DNA of 64,000 nucleotides from Burkholderiales bacterium RIFCSPHIGHO2_12_FULL_63_20 (GTDB lineage Bacteria > Pseudomonadota > Gammaproteobacteria > Burkholderiales > Burkholderiaceae_C), in contig MESA01000011.1 in NCBI GenBank assembly GCA_001770775.1, positions 121,001 to 185,000 on the forward strand, given 5' to 3'. The notes under the pieces are model-generated. The model searched no databases and was not told where the DNA came from. It saw only the letters and a program-made list of their open reading frames with translations. The translations under genes were made by a program, and so were the position numbers. Shown here piece after piece: positions 30,601 to 38,564 of the stretch (positions are counted from its first letter, which is position 1; every line of letters begins with the position of its first letter).

Positions 30601-30725
30601 AGGGCGTGGAAACCCAGGCGCAGCGCCAGGCCCTGACCGACATGGGCTGCGACGAGGCGCAGGGCTACCTGATCAGCCGCCCCGCACCAGCCGAGGCCTG
30701 CCAGGCCCTGCTTGAGCAGGCCTGA
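27606..30725 (+). CDS. Membrane sensor PAS-GAF-GGDEF-EAL protein (1039 aa)
   Basis: A first helix at about 10-30, a periplasmic helical region at 31-215 and a second helix near 217-236 form an extracytoplasmic sensor. PAS (about 300-415), GAF (about 425-585), GGDEF (about 595-755) and EAL (about 770-1030) follow. The cyclase signature is RMSGDEF, an accepted active variant. The EAL domain keeps GMEALVRW, ELTESIL, IDDFGTGYSSL, KLKIDQSF and AEGVETQAQ. It may switch between making and breaking c-di-GMP. The ATG at 27606 follows a CCTCCTC-rich region without a clear purine-rich ribosome-binding site. Confidence 0.92.
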   Translation: MKPRSFARQIAYTLVMLGVMIVAFMVYTLAEKAIDAANEARLRAFMLADELHQSSDDLTRMARLYVVGGHAEARRHYQRILDIRDGLHPRPTGYSGIYWDLVLVSGQAPRADSTQRIPLIELMRQAGFPANELDILIQAKAHSDRLTQIERDAMAASDDRGPDAEASQARARLMLHDTNYLVAKAAILAPIDRVNTLMRERTNGAVAQAERQALYARSVLIASGVILMLMLFRAAQVLRALLGGSVDAVHVQISRIGQGDFTPSSLALDAPEGSMLARLIDTQRRLQQMSEERARTQDELHRSETRLIEAQRLAQLGHWELDFDTYAMQWSHEVYRIFERDPARFTPSCESILALIHPDDRDRVDRDFKAAMVSHTPCEIAYRLQWSDGRVKFICQRCETLFDPQGQAVRIIGTMQDVSHSKQTERALQRLNRDLRLLSDCNTALVHAQDEATLLQEICRLGVESGGYSLAWVGFAQQDEERSVTVVAERGDRNNYLAQVRITWADSARGRGVVGTAIRTGQPSLVTDIPNDPRMAPWAPTASELGLQSCVALPLICDARVLGALTLYSSERDAFDATELNLLMELANDLAYGITTLRARAEHAEAKARLDFLSHYDPLTHLPNRLLLGDRFAHAAEVARSEHRTLTLFYLDLDHFKHINDSLGYAVGDQVLVQCVERLRQCLPPSATISRMSGDEFVVLLTGPDDLARIAGLADAVSKAFAEPFQVGEHALNASCSIGIALFPNDGDDFDTLFRHAHTAVNSAKDAGRNAYRFFSHEMNAGLVDQIRLTGALAQAVRRHEFCLHYQPQLDLRSGHIVGMEALVRWQHPEAGLLPPGQFIALAERSGHIIPIGEWVLREACRQARLWADTLAHPPVMAVNLSALQFKRGDVLALVRDALATSGLPAQLLELELTESILLQDVDSTIATLQGLKAMGVKLSIDDFGTGYSSLSYLKRLAVDKLKIDQSFVRDMLIDADGASIVKAIVQLGHNLQLTVIAEGVETQAQRQALTDMGCDEAQGYLISRPAPAEACQALLEQA

Positions 30726-30737
30726 ACACCGGCCTCG

Positions 30738-31826
30738 TCAGCGCGCAGACACCACCCGGTTGCGCCCCTGCGACTTGGCCATGTAGAGGGCCTGGTCGGC
30801 GCGGTGCTGCAGGCTGTCAGGCCGCTCTTCGGCCAGCAAGGTGGCCACGCCAATGCTCACGGTGACCCCGGCCACAGGCATCGCCTCGGCCTGGGCAATC
30901 TGGCTGCGGATGCGCTCGGCCACCCCAGCAGCTGACGTGGCATCGGTGTCGGCCAGGAGCACAGCAAACTCCTCGCCGCCCACGCGCGCCGCGACATCGA
31001 TCTCACGGGCGCTCTCCTGCAGCACACCGGCCAGCACCCGCAACACATGATCGCCCACCGCATGGCCATGCTGATCGTTGACAGCCTTGAAATGGTCGGC
31101 ATCGACCAGCAGCACGCTCAGGGGCGCGCCGTTGCGCTGCACGCGCCGCCACTCGCGGGCCAGTTGCTGGTCGTAAGCCCGCCGGTTATTCAAGCCCGTG
31201 AGCGCATCGGTGTGCGCCAGCTCCGACAGGCGCTCGTTGAGCACGCCGACCTTGTGCATCTCCTCGGCCAGCAGCCGGTTGGTCTCGGCCAACTGGGTCA
31301 GGGCCTGGCGCAAAGTGATCTCGCGCAAGGTGGCGTGCGCCAGCTCGGTCAGCACCTCCACATCGCGCGCGGTCCAGTGCCGGGGCTGCATGTCCACCGC
31401 GCAAAAACTGCCCAGCACCAGCCCCTCCGGGGTCACCAGCGGCACCCCGGCATAGGCCCGCACGCCCAAGGTCTGCACCGTGGGCACGTCGGCAAAGCCG
31501 GGCAGTGCGCAGACATCGTCCAGCAACAATGGACCCTGCGAGAGCAAGGCGTAATGGCAGAAGGTGCGCCCCTGGAGCTGACGCGCGCTGGCCAAAGGCT
31601 CGCCAAAGCCGATGGTGCTCTTGTAGAAGTCCCGCCCGGCATCCACCAGGGAGACGAAGGTGGCCGGCACCTCCAGCAAGCGGGTGGCCAACCGGGTGAG
31701 GCGGTCAAAGCTCTCTTCGGCAGGGGTGTCCAGCAAGCCGGTGTCGCACACCGCCTGCAGCCGCGCCGGGTCGAGGCGGGCGGCGTTCACTTCGTCATCC
31801 GACGGCGCGGGAGCGGAAAAACTCAT
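30738..31826 (-). CDS. GAF-domain diguanylate cyclase, soluble (362 aa)
   Basis: An N-terminal GAF domain at about 25-165 (ESFDRLTRLATRLLEVPATF, FCHYALLSQGPLLLDD) resembles those of cytosolic cyclases. A short coiled coil leads to a GGDEF domain at about 200-360, with RVGGEEF and an REID I-site five residues earlier. No membrane segment. The start at 31826 (MSFSAPAPSDDEVNAARLD) is where homology begins; a longer in-frame start at 32036 would add 70 residues with a non-coding look that cover the icd promoter region. It is convergent with the PAS-GAF-GGDEF-EAL gene. Confidence 0.9.
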   Translation of the reverse strand: MSFSAPAPSDDEVNAARLDPARLQAVCDTGLLDTPAEESFDRLTRLATRLLEVPATFVSLVDAGRDFYKSTIGFGEPLASARQLQGRTFCHYALLSQGPLLLDDVCALPGFADVPTVQTLGVRAYAGVPLVTPEGLVLGSFCAVDMQPRHWTARDVEVLTELAHATLREITLRQALTQLAETNRLLAEEMHKVGVLNERLSELAHTDALTGLNNRRAYDQQLAREWRRVQRNGAPLSVLLVDADHFKAVNDQHGHAVGDHVLRVLAGVLQESAREIDVAARVGGEEFAVLLADTDATSAAGVAERIRSQIAQAEAMPVAGVTVSIGVATLLAEERPDSLQHRADQALYMAKSQGRNRVVSAR

Positions 31827-31951
31827 GGCGTGCGTGAAGCGGACAAAAACACAGTGTGCCGCAAGATGGCCCAACACCGCCCCCGGTTTGCCCCCACAAC
31901 GGTTGAGGTCACAGGTCGACTTATTGCCATGAAACAAGCAATTTGCCCCAA

Positions 31952-31967
31952 GTAGCGATATCGTTAC
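31952..31967. promoter_or_regulatory. Near-palindrome in the icd upstream region
   Basis: GTAGCGATATCGTTAC is palindromic except for one pair. It sits about 90 bases before the icd start in a 230-base divergent intergenic region. It could be an operator; no regulator is identified. Confidence 0.25.
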
Positions 31968-32056
31968 GCCTTTGCCAAAACCATGGCCCTGTGATGCCCG
32001 CCGTTGCTGCGATCCAGCCGGCGGCATTTTCGTCATCCTTATCCGGAAAGCAAGTT

Positions 32057-34297
32057 ATGAGTACCCAGCAGCCCACCATCATCTACACCCTGACTGACGA
32101 GGCGCCGCTGCTGGCGACCAGCTCCTTCCTTCCGATCGTGCGCACCTTTGCCGCCCCGGCCGGCATCAACGTCACCACCAGCGACATCTCGGTGGCCGCC
32201 CGCATCCTGGGCGAGTTCCCCGAGTGCCTGAGCGAAGCGCAGCGCGTGCCCGACAACCTGGCCGAACTGGGCCGCCTGACCCTGCAGCCCGACACCAACA
32301 TCATCAAGCTGCCCAACATCAGCGCCTCGGTGCACCAACTGGTCAGCGCCATCAAGGAACTGCAAGGCAAGGGCTACGCCGTCCCCGACTTTCCGGAAGA
32401 CCCCAAGAGCGACGAAGAGAAGGCCATCCGTCTGCGCTATGCCAAGTGCCTGGGCAGCGCCGTGAACCCCGTCCTGCGTGAAGGCAATTCCGACCGCCGC
32501 GCCCCTGCCGCCGTCAAGAACTACGCCCGCAAGAACCCGCACAGCATGGGCGAGTGGAGCCAGGCCTCGCGCACGCACGTGGCCACCATGAAGCACGGCG
32601 ACTTCTACCACGGTGAAAAGTCCCTGACCCTGGACAAGGCCCGTGACGTGAAGATGGAGCTGGTCACCGCCAGCGGCAAGACCATCGTCCTCAAGCCGAA
32701 AGTGGCGCTGCTCGAAGGCGAGATCATCGACAGCATGTTCATGAGCAAGAAGGCGCTGTGCGACTTCTACGAAACGCAGTTCGAAGACGCCCGCAAGACC
32801 GGCGTGATGCTGTCGCTGCACGTCAAGGCCACGATGATGAAGGTCTCGCACCCCATCGTGTTCGGCCACGCCGTGCGCATCTTCTACAAGGAAGCCTTCG
32901 AGAAGCATGGCAAGCTGTTCGATGAGCTGGGTGTCAACGTCAACAACGGCCTGGTCAACCTGTTCGACAAGCTGGAGACCCTGCCCAGCTCGCAACGCGA
33001 AGAAATCATCCAGGACCTGCACGCCTGCCACGAGCACCGTCCCGAGCTGGCCATGGTGGACTCGGCCAAGGGCATCTCCAACCTGCACGCCCCCAACGAC
33101 GTGATCGTGGACGCCTCGATGCCCGCCATGATCCGCATCGGCGGCAAGATGTGGGGCGCCGATGGCCGTCCGAAAGACACCAAGGCCGTGATCCCCGAGT
33201 CGACCTTTGCCCGCATCTACCAGGAGATGATCAACTTCTGCAAGACCAACGGCAACTTCGACCCGCGCACCATGGGCACCGTGCCCAACGTGGGCCTGAT
33301 GGCCCAGCAAGCTGAAGAGTACGGCTCGCACGACAAGACCTTCGAGATCGCCGAAGCGGGCGTGGCCAACATCGTCGACATCGCCACCGGCGAGATCCTG
33401 CTGTCGCAGAACGTGGAAGAGGGCGACATCTGGCGCATGTGCCAGGTCAAGGACGCCCCGATCCGCGACTGGGTCAAGCTGGCCGTCAACCGCGCTCGCA
33501 ACTCCGGCATGACCGCCGTGTTCTGGCTCGACGAGTTTCGCCCGCACGAGGCCGAGCTGCGCAAGAAGGTCGTCCAGTACCTCAAGGACCACGATACGAC
33601 CGGCCTGGACATCCAGATCATGTCGCAGGTGCGCGCGATGCGTTACACGCTGGAGCGCGTGATCCGCGGCAAGGACACCATCTCGGTGACCGGCAACATC
33701 CTGCGCGACTACCTGACCGACCTGTTCCCCATCATGGAACTGGGCACCAGCGCCAAGATGCTGTCCATCGTCCCGCTGATGGCCGGTGGCGGCATGTACG
33801 AAACCGGCGCGGGCGGCTCGGCCCCCAAGCACGTCAAGCAGCTGGTGGAAGAAAACCACCTGCGCTGGGACTCGCTGGGTGAGTTCCTCGCCCTGGCCGT
33901 GTCGCTGGAAGACCTGGGCCTCAAGACCGGCAACACGCAAGCCAAGATCCTGGCCAAGACGCTGGACGCGGCCACGGGCACCTTGCTGGAAAACAACAAG
34001 AACCCCTCGCCCAAGACCGGTCAGCTGGACAACCGCGGCAGCCAGTTCTATCTGGCGCTGTACTGGGCCCAGGCGCTGGCCGCCCAGACCGACGACGCGG
34101 CCCTGGCCGCCAAGTTCGCCCCCCTGGCCCAGTCCCTGAGTGCCCAGGAAGCCACCATCGTGGCCGAGCTGGCCGCGGTGCAAGGCAAGCCGGCCGACAT
34201 CGGTGGCTACTACATGCCCGACGCGGCCAAGCTGGAAGCGGTCATGCGCCCCAGCGCCACGCTGAACGCCACGCTGGCGAGCGTGGTCGCCGCCTGA
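32057..34297 (+). CDS. icd: Isocitrate dehydrogenase, NADP-dependent, monomeric (746 aa)
   Basis: Converts isocitrate to 2-oxoglutarate + CO2 with NADPH in the citric acid cycle. The sequence is the monomeric IDH-II type: [20 protein letters not shown] at the start, [30 protein letters not shown] and [20 protein letters not shown]. Length fits the roughly 740-residue family. The ATG at 32057 gives the conserved N-terminus; an in-frame ATG at 31943 would prepend unrelated sequence. A strong terminator follows. Confidence 0.97.
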   Translation: MSTQQPTIIYTLTDEAPLLATSSFLPIVRTFAAPAGINVTTSDISVAARILGEFPECLSEAQRVPDNLAELGRLTLQPDTNIIKLPNISASVHQLVSAIKELQGKGYAVPDFPEDPKSDEEKAIRLRYAKCLGSAVNPVLREGNSDRRAPAAVKNYARKNPHSMGEWSQASRTHVATMKHGDFYHGEKSLTLDKARDVKMELVTASGKTIVLKPKVALLEGEIIDSMFMSKKALCDFYETQFEDARKTGVMLSLHVKATMMKVSHPIVFGHAVRIFYKEAFEKHGKLFDELGVNVNNGLVNLFDKLETLPSSQREEIIQDLHACHEHRPELAMVDSAKGISNLHAPNDVIVDASMPAMIRIGGKMWGADGRPKDTKAVIPESTFARIYQEMINFCKTNGNFDPRTMGTVPNVGLMAQQAEEYGSHDKTFEIAEAGVANIVDIATGEILLSQNVEEGDIWRMCQVKDAPIRDWVKLAVNRARNSGMTAVFWLDEFRPHEAELRKKVVQYLKDHDTTGLDIQIMSQVRAMRYTLERVIRGKDTISVTGNILRDYLTDLFPIMELGTSAKMLSIVPLMAGGGMYETGAGGSAPKHVKQLVEENHLRWDSLGEFLALAVSLEDLGLKTGNTQAKILAKTLDAATGTLLENNKNPSPKTGQLDNRGSQFYLALYWAQALAAQTDDAALAAKFAPLAQSLSAQEATIVAELAAVQGKPADIGGYYMPDAAKLEAVMRPSATLNATLASVVAA

Positions 34298-34323
34298 TCC
34301 GCGCGTGATCCCTGAGTGACCCG

Positions 34324-34347
34324 ACGGCCTCGCAAGAGGCCGTTTTT
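34324..34347 (+). terminator. Rho-independent terminator after icd
   Basis: Stem ACGGCCTC (34324-34331) / GAGGCCGT (34336-34343) with a GCAA tetraloop, followed by a T-run to 34347. Confidence 0.9.
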
Positions 34348-34366
34348 CATGGGGGCCCCGAACGGC

Positions 34367-35215
34367 TCACCAGGCGGCCGGGTCCACCTTGTAAAAGCCC
34401 GCCAGCTCGGCATACAAGGCCGGCTGGTTCTGCAGCAGATCCTGGCCGCGCTCGAAAAACGCCTCGGTGGCGACCGCGAAGAACTCCACGGGCTCGCTCG
34501 CGCCGTACGGGTCCAGCACCGTCTCCTCGCCACGCGCCACCTGCGCTTGCAGCTGCGCAAACGCTGCCCGCATCACCTCGGCCCAGCGCGCATGGCGCTG
34601 CGCACTGCCCAGCTCCGGCGCGCCGTTGCTCAGACCGTTCTCGGCGTCGAGCTGGTGCGCAAACTCGTGCAGCACCACGTTGAAAGCATCGTCCGGGATG
34701 CGGGCGCTGTCGCGCGTCTCGTCCCACGCCAAGATGACCTGCCCCTCATCCCACGACTCACCTGCCCGCAGTTCGTCATGGGCGTGCACCAGGCCGTGCT
34801 CGTCGGGCTGCGTGTGCTGCACCCAGAAGGCCCGGGGGTAGACCAGGATCTGGCGCAGACGGGGGTAATAGTCCGTGGGCCGATTGAGCAGCAGCAGGCA
34901 AGCCTGTGCCGCCACCGTGATGCGCACTTCGTCGGTGATGGCCTGCCCTTCGCAGCCGATGAAGGCCTTTTCTGCCAGGAAGACCTGAATGTGCCGTTTG
35001 AGCTGCGCCTGCAGATCAGCCGGCATGCTGCGCGTCAGCGGCACCCGTCGACGCAGGATGCGCTCCCACGCCTCGGGAAAGGGCGCCGACTGCAGCCGTC
35101 GCCGGCGATGCGCCAGACGCCGGGGCTGCGTCCACAGCCAGACGATCCAGGCCAAGGCCAGGGCGACCAGCAACAACAAGGGCAAGGGATTGGGGGCAGA
35201 CAAGGAAGCAACCAT
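34367..35215 (-). CDS. mtfA: MtfA-type zinc peptidase, M90 family (282 aa)
   Basis: HEFAH at 183-187 is the zinc motif. The helix EFFAVATEAFFE (243-254) supplies the third ligand expected from E. coli MtfA. In E. coli, MtfA binds and inactivates the glucose repressor Mlc and has aminopeptidase activity. An N-terminal hydrophobic helix (11-28) suggests inner-membrane anchoring, unlike the soluble E. coli protein. Whether this organism has Mlc is not visible here. Confidence 0.9.
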   Translation of the reverse strand: MVASLSAPNPLPLLLLVALALAWIVWLWTQPRRLAHRRRRLQSAPFPEAWERILRRRVPLTRSMPADLQAQLKRHIQVFLAEKAFIGCEGQAITDEVRITVAAQACLLLLNRPTDYYPRLRQILVYPRAFWVQHTQPDEHGLVHAHDELRAGESWDEGQVILAWDETRDSARIPDDAFNVVLHEFAHQLDAENGLSNGAPELGSAQRHARWAEVMRAAFAQLQAQVARGEETVLDPYGASEPVEFFAVATEAFFERGQDLLQNQPALYAELAGFYKVDPAAW

Positions 35216-35346
35216 ACAACATCCTGGCCAGCCGATGGGCGTGACAAATTCACGTGATCACCTCGGCGCCACTGGGTCATTTTGCGACATCGTCAAGTTG
35301 TCATCCGGGCTCGCAATAGTCGCCTGCGTCGCGCAGGAGACTTTCC

Positions 35347-35856
35347 ATGGACTTGACCCTTCCCTATGCCAAGACCGACCTCGCGTGGTCGGCCATCCGC
35401 ACCCGCAGCATCGAGCTCAGTGGGGCGGCGCGCGCCGTGCTGATCATGATCGACGGCAAGCGCCCCCTGGCTGACCTGCTGCCAGCCATCGAAGCCCTGT
35501 CGCTGACGCTGGACGATGTGCGAGAGCTTCTGACACGTGGTTTGGTGGCGCCCTGCCCGAAAAAACAGGTGACGGCCCCGTTGGCACACTCATCGGTACC
35601 CGCGCCCGCGCCGGCCCCAGCGGCCACGCGCTCGCTCGCCGCGGCCAAGTTCTATGCGCTGGAGCAGATCGCGCGCCTGCTGGGCCGCCGCGATGAAGCG
35701 CTGCGCCTGGCCGCCCGCGATGTGGTGGACCACCCCAGCCTGCTGACCTGGCTGGAGACCTGCCGGCACGCGATTGCCGAGATTGCCGGAGAAGAGCGCG
35801 CCAACATGCTGATGGCGCGCACCCACGCGTTGATCCCAGAGTTGCAACCGGCCTGA
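35347..35856 (+). CDS. Hypothetical protein, winged-helix-like N-terminus (169 aa)
   Basis: I do not recognise the family. Residues 15-68 (IRTRSIELSGAARAVLIMID, then a Leu-rich LTLDDVRELLTRG segment) look like a small helical, perhaps winged-helix, module. A Pro/Ala linker at 78-95 leads to a helical C-terminal domain at 96-165. No signal peptide or membrane segment. GCAGGAG before the ATG and normal codon pattern support a real gene. It stands alone between mtfA (divergent) and the GST genes (convergent). Confidence 0.7.
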   Translation: MDLTLPYAKTDLAWSAIRTRSIELSGAARAVLIMIDGKRPLADLLPAIEALSLTLDDVRELLTRGLVAPCPKKQVTAPLAHSSVPAPAPAPAATRSLAAAKFYALEQIARLLGRRDEALRLAARDVVDHPSLLTWLETCRHAIAEIAGEERANMLMARTHALIPELQPA

Positions 35857-35932
35857 AGACGCAAGGGCCTGTGCGGCCACGTGTGCACGGCCGCCGCTGT
35901 CAGTGCCCCGTCAGCAGCAGGTCAACGCGCGG

Positions 35933-36568
35933 TCACAGCGACATGGACGGCCGCTCGGCCATCGCCGCGCGCCAACGCATCAGGTGCGGGTGCGCCTCGG
36001 TGACGCGTACCTTGACCACGCGCGCAAAGTCCACGGCCACCACCGCCGTGATGTCAGCGATGCTGAACCGGTCGGTGGCGATGAACTCCCGACCGGCCAG
36101 GCGCTCGTTGAGCATGTCGAAGAACTGCTGCGTACGCACCAGGCCGCGCTCGGCCAGCGCCGGGATCTGCGGGTGGTCCTGCGGGCCCGGCAAGGCGCGG
36201 TTGGCCATCGCCGGGCTGCCGTTGCGAAAGGCCTCGGCCACGGCCATCAGACCTTCAAACTCCATGCGCCAGTTCCAGCTGGCCACCTCGGCCTTCTCGG
36301 CGGGCGAGACACCCAGCAAGCGATGCTGGGGGTACTGCGCCTCGATGTAGGCCGCGATCGCAGCGTTGTCGGTCAGCAGCAGACCGTTCTCGGTGCGCAA
36401 AACGGGCACCGTGCACAGCGGATTCACCGCGCGGAAGGCGTCACTGAGTTGCTCGCTGGTGCGCAGGTCCACCTGCACGGTCTCATAGGTCAGGCCTTTT
36501 TCGGCCAGCAAGATGCGGGCGCGGCGGGGGCTGGGGGCCGTGGCGCAGTCGTAAAGGGTCAGGGGCAT
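35933..36568 (-). CDS. Glutathione S-transferase (211 aa)
   Basis: The N-terminal thioredoxin-fold domain starts PLTLYDCATAPSPRRARILL, with a Ser-Pro at the usual glutathione-activating position, and has the cis-Pro motif VPVLRTENGLLLTDNAAIA. The all-helical C-terminal domain contains FSIADITAVVAVDF, the GST N-capping box. Length is normal. The start overlaps the end of the upstream YghU-like gene by 10 bases, so the two are co-translated. Substrate unknown. Confidence 0.9.
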   Translation of the reverse strand: MPLTLYDCATAPSPRRARILLAEKGLTYETVQVDLRTSEQLSDAFRAVNPLCTVPVLRTENGLLLTDNAAIAAYIEAQYPQHRLLGVSPAEKAEVASWNWRMEFEGLMAVAEAFRNGSPAMANRALPGPQDHPQIPALAERGLVRTQQFFDMLNERLAGREFIATDRFSIADITAVVAVDFARVVKVRVTEAHPHLMRWRAAMAERPSMSL

Positions 36569-37443
36569 GCCAACTTGTCCTGGGTGTTCGTCTCGAAATC
36601 GCTGGCGTCATGGCGTTCGTGCAACTGGCTGGCCGGGTCGCCCACCACGCGGTTGACCATGCGCCCGCGCCGGGCTCCCGGACGCTGCGCGATCTCTTCT
36701 GCCCAGCGTACGACATGGGTGTAGTCCTGGACCTGCAGGAATTCCCCAGCTTCGTACAACTGCCCCTTCGACAAGGCGCCGTACCAGGGCCAGATGGCCA
36801 TGTCGGCGATCGTGTACGTGTCGCCCACCATGTAGCGGTGCTCGGCCAGATGGCGGTTGAGCACGTCCATCTGGCGCTTGACCTCCATGGCATAGCGGTC
36901 GATGGCGTATTCGAGCTTGACCGGCGCATAGGCATAGAAGTGCCCGAAACCCCCACCCAGGAACGGCGCGCTGCCCACCTGCCAGAACAGCCACGACAGG
37001 CACTCGGCGCGCTGGGCTGGCTCGGTGGGCAGGAAGGCGCCGAACTTCTCGGCCAGGTAGACCAGGATGGCGCCGGACTCGAACACGCGAATGGGCTCAG
37101 GGCCGCTGCGGTCCATCAGCGCCGGGATTTTGGAGTTGGGGTTGACCTCGACAAAGCCCGAGCCGAACTGCGCGCCCTCGTTGATGCGGATCAGCCAGGC
37201 GTCGTACTCGGCGCCGGTGTGGCCGGCTTGCAGCAGCTCTTCGAGCATCACCGTCACCTTCACGCCATTGGGCGTGCCCAGCGAGTACAGCTGCAGCGGG
37301 TGCTTGCCCACGGGCAGGGCCTGCTCGTGGGTCGGCCCGGCAATGGGGCGGTTGATGTTGGCAAAGCGGCCGCCATGGCCTGGGGTCCAGGTCCAGACGG
37401 CCGGGGGCGTGTAGCCAGAGGCGTCGTCGTGGGTGTCGCTCAT
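36559..37443 (-). CDS. yghU: YghU-type glutathione-dependent disulfide-bond oxidoreductase (294 aa)
   Basis: The sequence begins with the extended N-terminus typical of YghU (YTPPAVWTWTPGHGGRFANI, INRPIAGPTHEQALPVG). The GST fold follows, with QLYSLGTPNGVKVTVMLEEL, the Asn-containing NSKIPAL and ESGAILVYLAEKFG. YghU/YfcG proteins bind two glutathiones and reduce disulfides or organic peroxides. The start at 37443 (MSDTHDDASGYTPP) agrees with family length; an in-frame start at 37497 would add 18 residues. First gene of a two-GST unit. Confidence 0.92.
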   Translation of the reverse strand: MSDTHDDASGYTPPAVWTWTPGHGGRFANINRPIAGPTHEQALPVGKHPLQLYSLGTPNGVKVTVMLEELLQAGHTGAEYDAWLIRINEGAQFGSGFVEVNPNSKIPALMDRSGPEPIRVFESGAILVYLAEKFGAFLPTEPAQRAECLSWLFWQVGSAPFLGGGFGHFYAYAPVKLEYAIDRYAMEVKRQMDVLNRHLAEHRYMVGDTYTIADMAIWPWYGALSKGQLYEAGEFLQVQDYTHVVRWAEEIAQRPGARRGRMVNRVVGDPASQLHERHDASDFETNTQDKLACP

Positions 37444-37611
37444 GTCGGGCACTCCTGAGTCAAGGTGAAAGGCACGCGGGGTGTGCAATCGGTCCAAGGC
37501 CGCAGATTAGCAAACCCGCTGAGGCCGAGCTTGCGCAAGGACATGCGGACCCTCGGCCGCTGCGCCCATCGCCGACAATGCACACCTGCTTCATCCCGCC
37601 CCTGCTGACCC

Positions 37612-38556
37612 GTGACCCCACAAGCCCTGCTCGACGCCATCGCCACGATGACGCTGCCCCCGGACGCCCAGCGCCTCTTCCACGGCCGTGGCGGCATGTT
37701 CCCTGGTTACGAACAATGGGCGCTGGACTGGTATCCGCCGGTCCTGCTGCTGACCAGCTACCAACCGGTGAGCGAGGAGGAGCTGGCGCCCATCCAGGCT
37801 GCGCTGGCGGCCCGCTGGGCGGAACTGATGCCCGATCAGCCTGTGAACCTGGTGTTCCAGCACCGCAACGAGGTGCGCGCCGACACCCGTGTGCTCAGCG
37901 GCGCGGTGCCTGACCCGCATGTGGTCAGCGAGCAAGGCGCGCAGTTCAAGGTGCACCTGCTGCGCGGCTTCAACCACGGGCTGTTTCTGGACATGGGCGA
38001 GGGCCGCCGCTGGGTGCGCGAGCACGTGGCCCAGGCCTGCACCACGAGCCACCGCTACAAGGTGCTCAACCTGTTTGCCTACACCTGCGCCTTCTCGGTG
38101 GTGGCGATGCAGGCCGGTGCCCGCCAGGGCATCAATGTGGACATGGCCGCCGGCGCCCTGTCCATCGGCAAACAGAACCACCACCTCAATGGCATCACGT
38201 CGGATGTGAGTTTCCTGCCGCACGACATCTTCAGCTCCTGGGGCAAGATCACCCGCAGCGGCCCGTACGACCTCATCATCCTCGACCCGCCGACCTACCA
38301 GAAGGGCAGCTTCGTGGCCGAGAAGGACTACGCCCGCCTCATGCGCCGTCTGCCGGATTTGCTGATGCCGGGGGGCCATGCGCTGCTGTGCCTGAACTCG
38401 CCCAAACTGGGACCGGGCTTTTTGCAGGATCTGATGGCGGTGGAGGCGCCGGAGCTGCGCTTTGTGGAGCGCGTGGCCAACCCGGCGGCGTTTGCGGATG
38501 TGGCCGAAGACCGCGCGTTGAAGGTGTTGGTGTACCGCGCGCCGGACCTGAGCTGA
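37612..38556 (+). CDS. RlmI/RlmK-like SAM-dependent RNA methyltransferase (314 aa)
   Basis: The Rossmann-fold methyltransferase motif I is VLNLFAYTCAFSVVAMQAGA, and the catalytic strand is IILDPPTYQKGSF, the DPPxY type seen in 23S rRNA cytosine/guanine methyltransferases. The N-terminal PUA domain of RlmI is absent, replaced by about 120 residues including LVFQHRNEVRADTRVLSG. The predicted start is GTG at 37612 with no good Shine-Dalgarno; an ATG at 37648 is possible. rRNA modification is the likely role; the target base is unknown. Confidence 0.82.
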   Translation: MTPQALLDAIATMTLPPDAQRLFHGRGGMFPGYEQWALDWYPPVLLLTSYQPVSEEELAPIQAALAARWAELMPDQPVNLVFQHRNEVRADTRVLSGAVPDPHVVSEQGAQFKVHLLRGFNHGLFLDMGEGRRWVREHVAQACTTSHRYKVLNLFAYTCAFSVVAMQAGARQGINVDMAAGALSIGKQNHHLNGITSDVSFLPHDIFSSWGKITRSGPYDLIILDPPTYQKGSFVAEKDYARLMRRLPDLLMPGGHALLCLNSPKLGPGFLQDLMAVEAPELRFVERVANPAAFADVAEDRALKVLVYRAPDLS

Positions 38557-38564
38557 GCTGCCCC

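Noticed and set aside
35866-35905. GCGGCC/GGCCGC inverted repeat as a terminator between convergent genes
   Set aside because: Only a 6-bp stem with a 10-base loop and no T-run; too weak to list.
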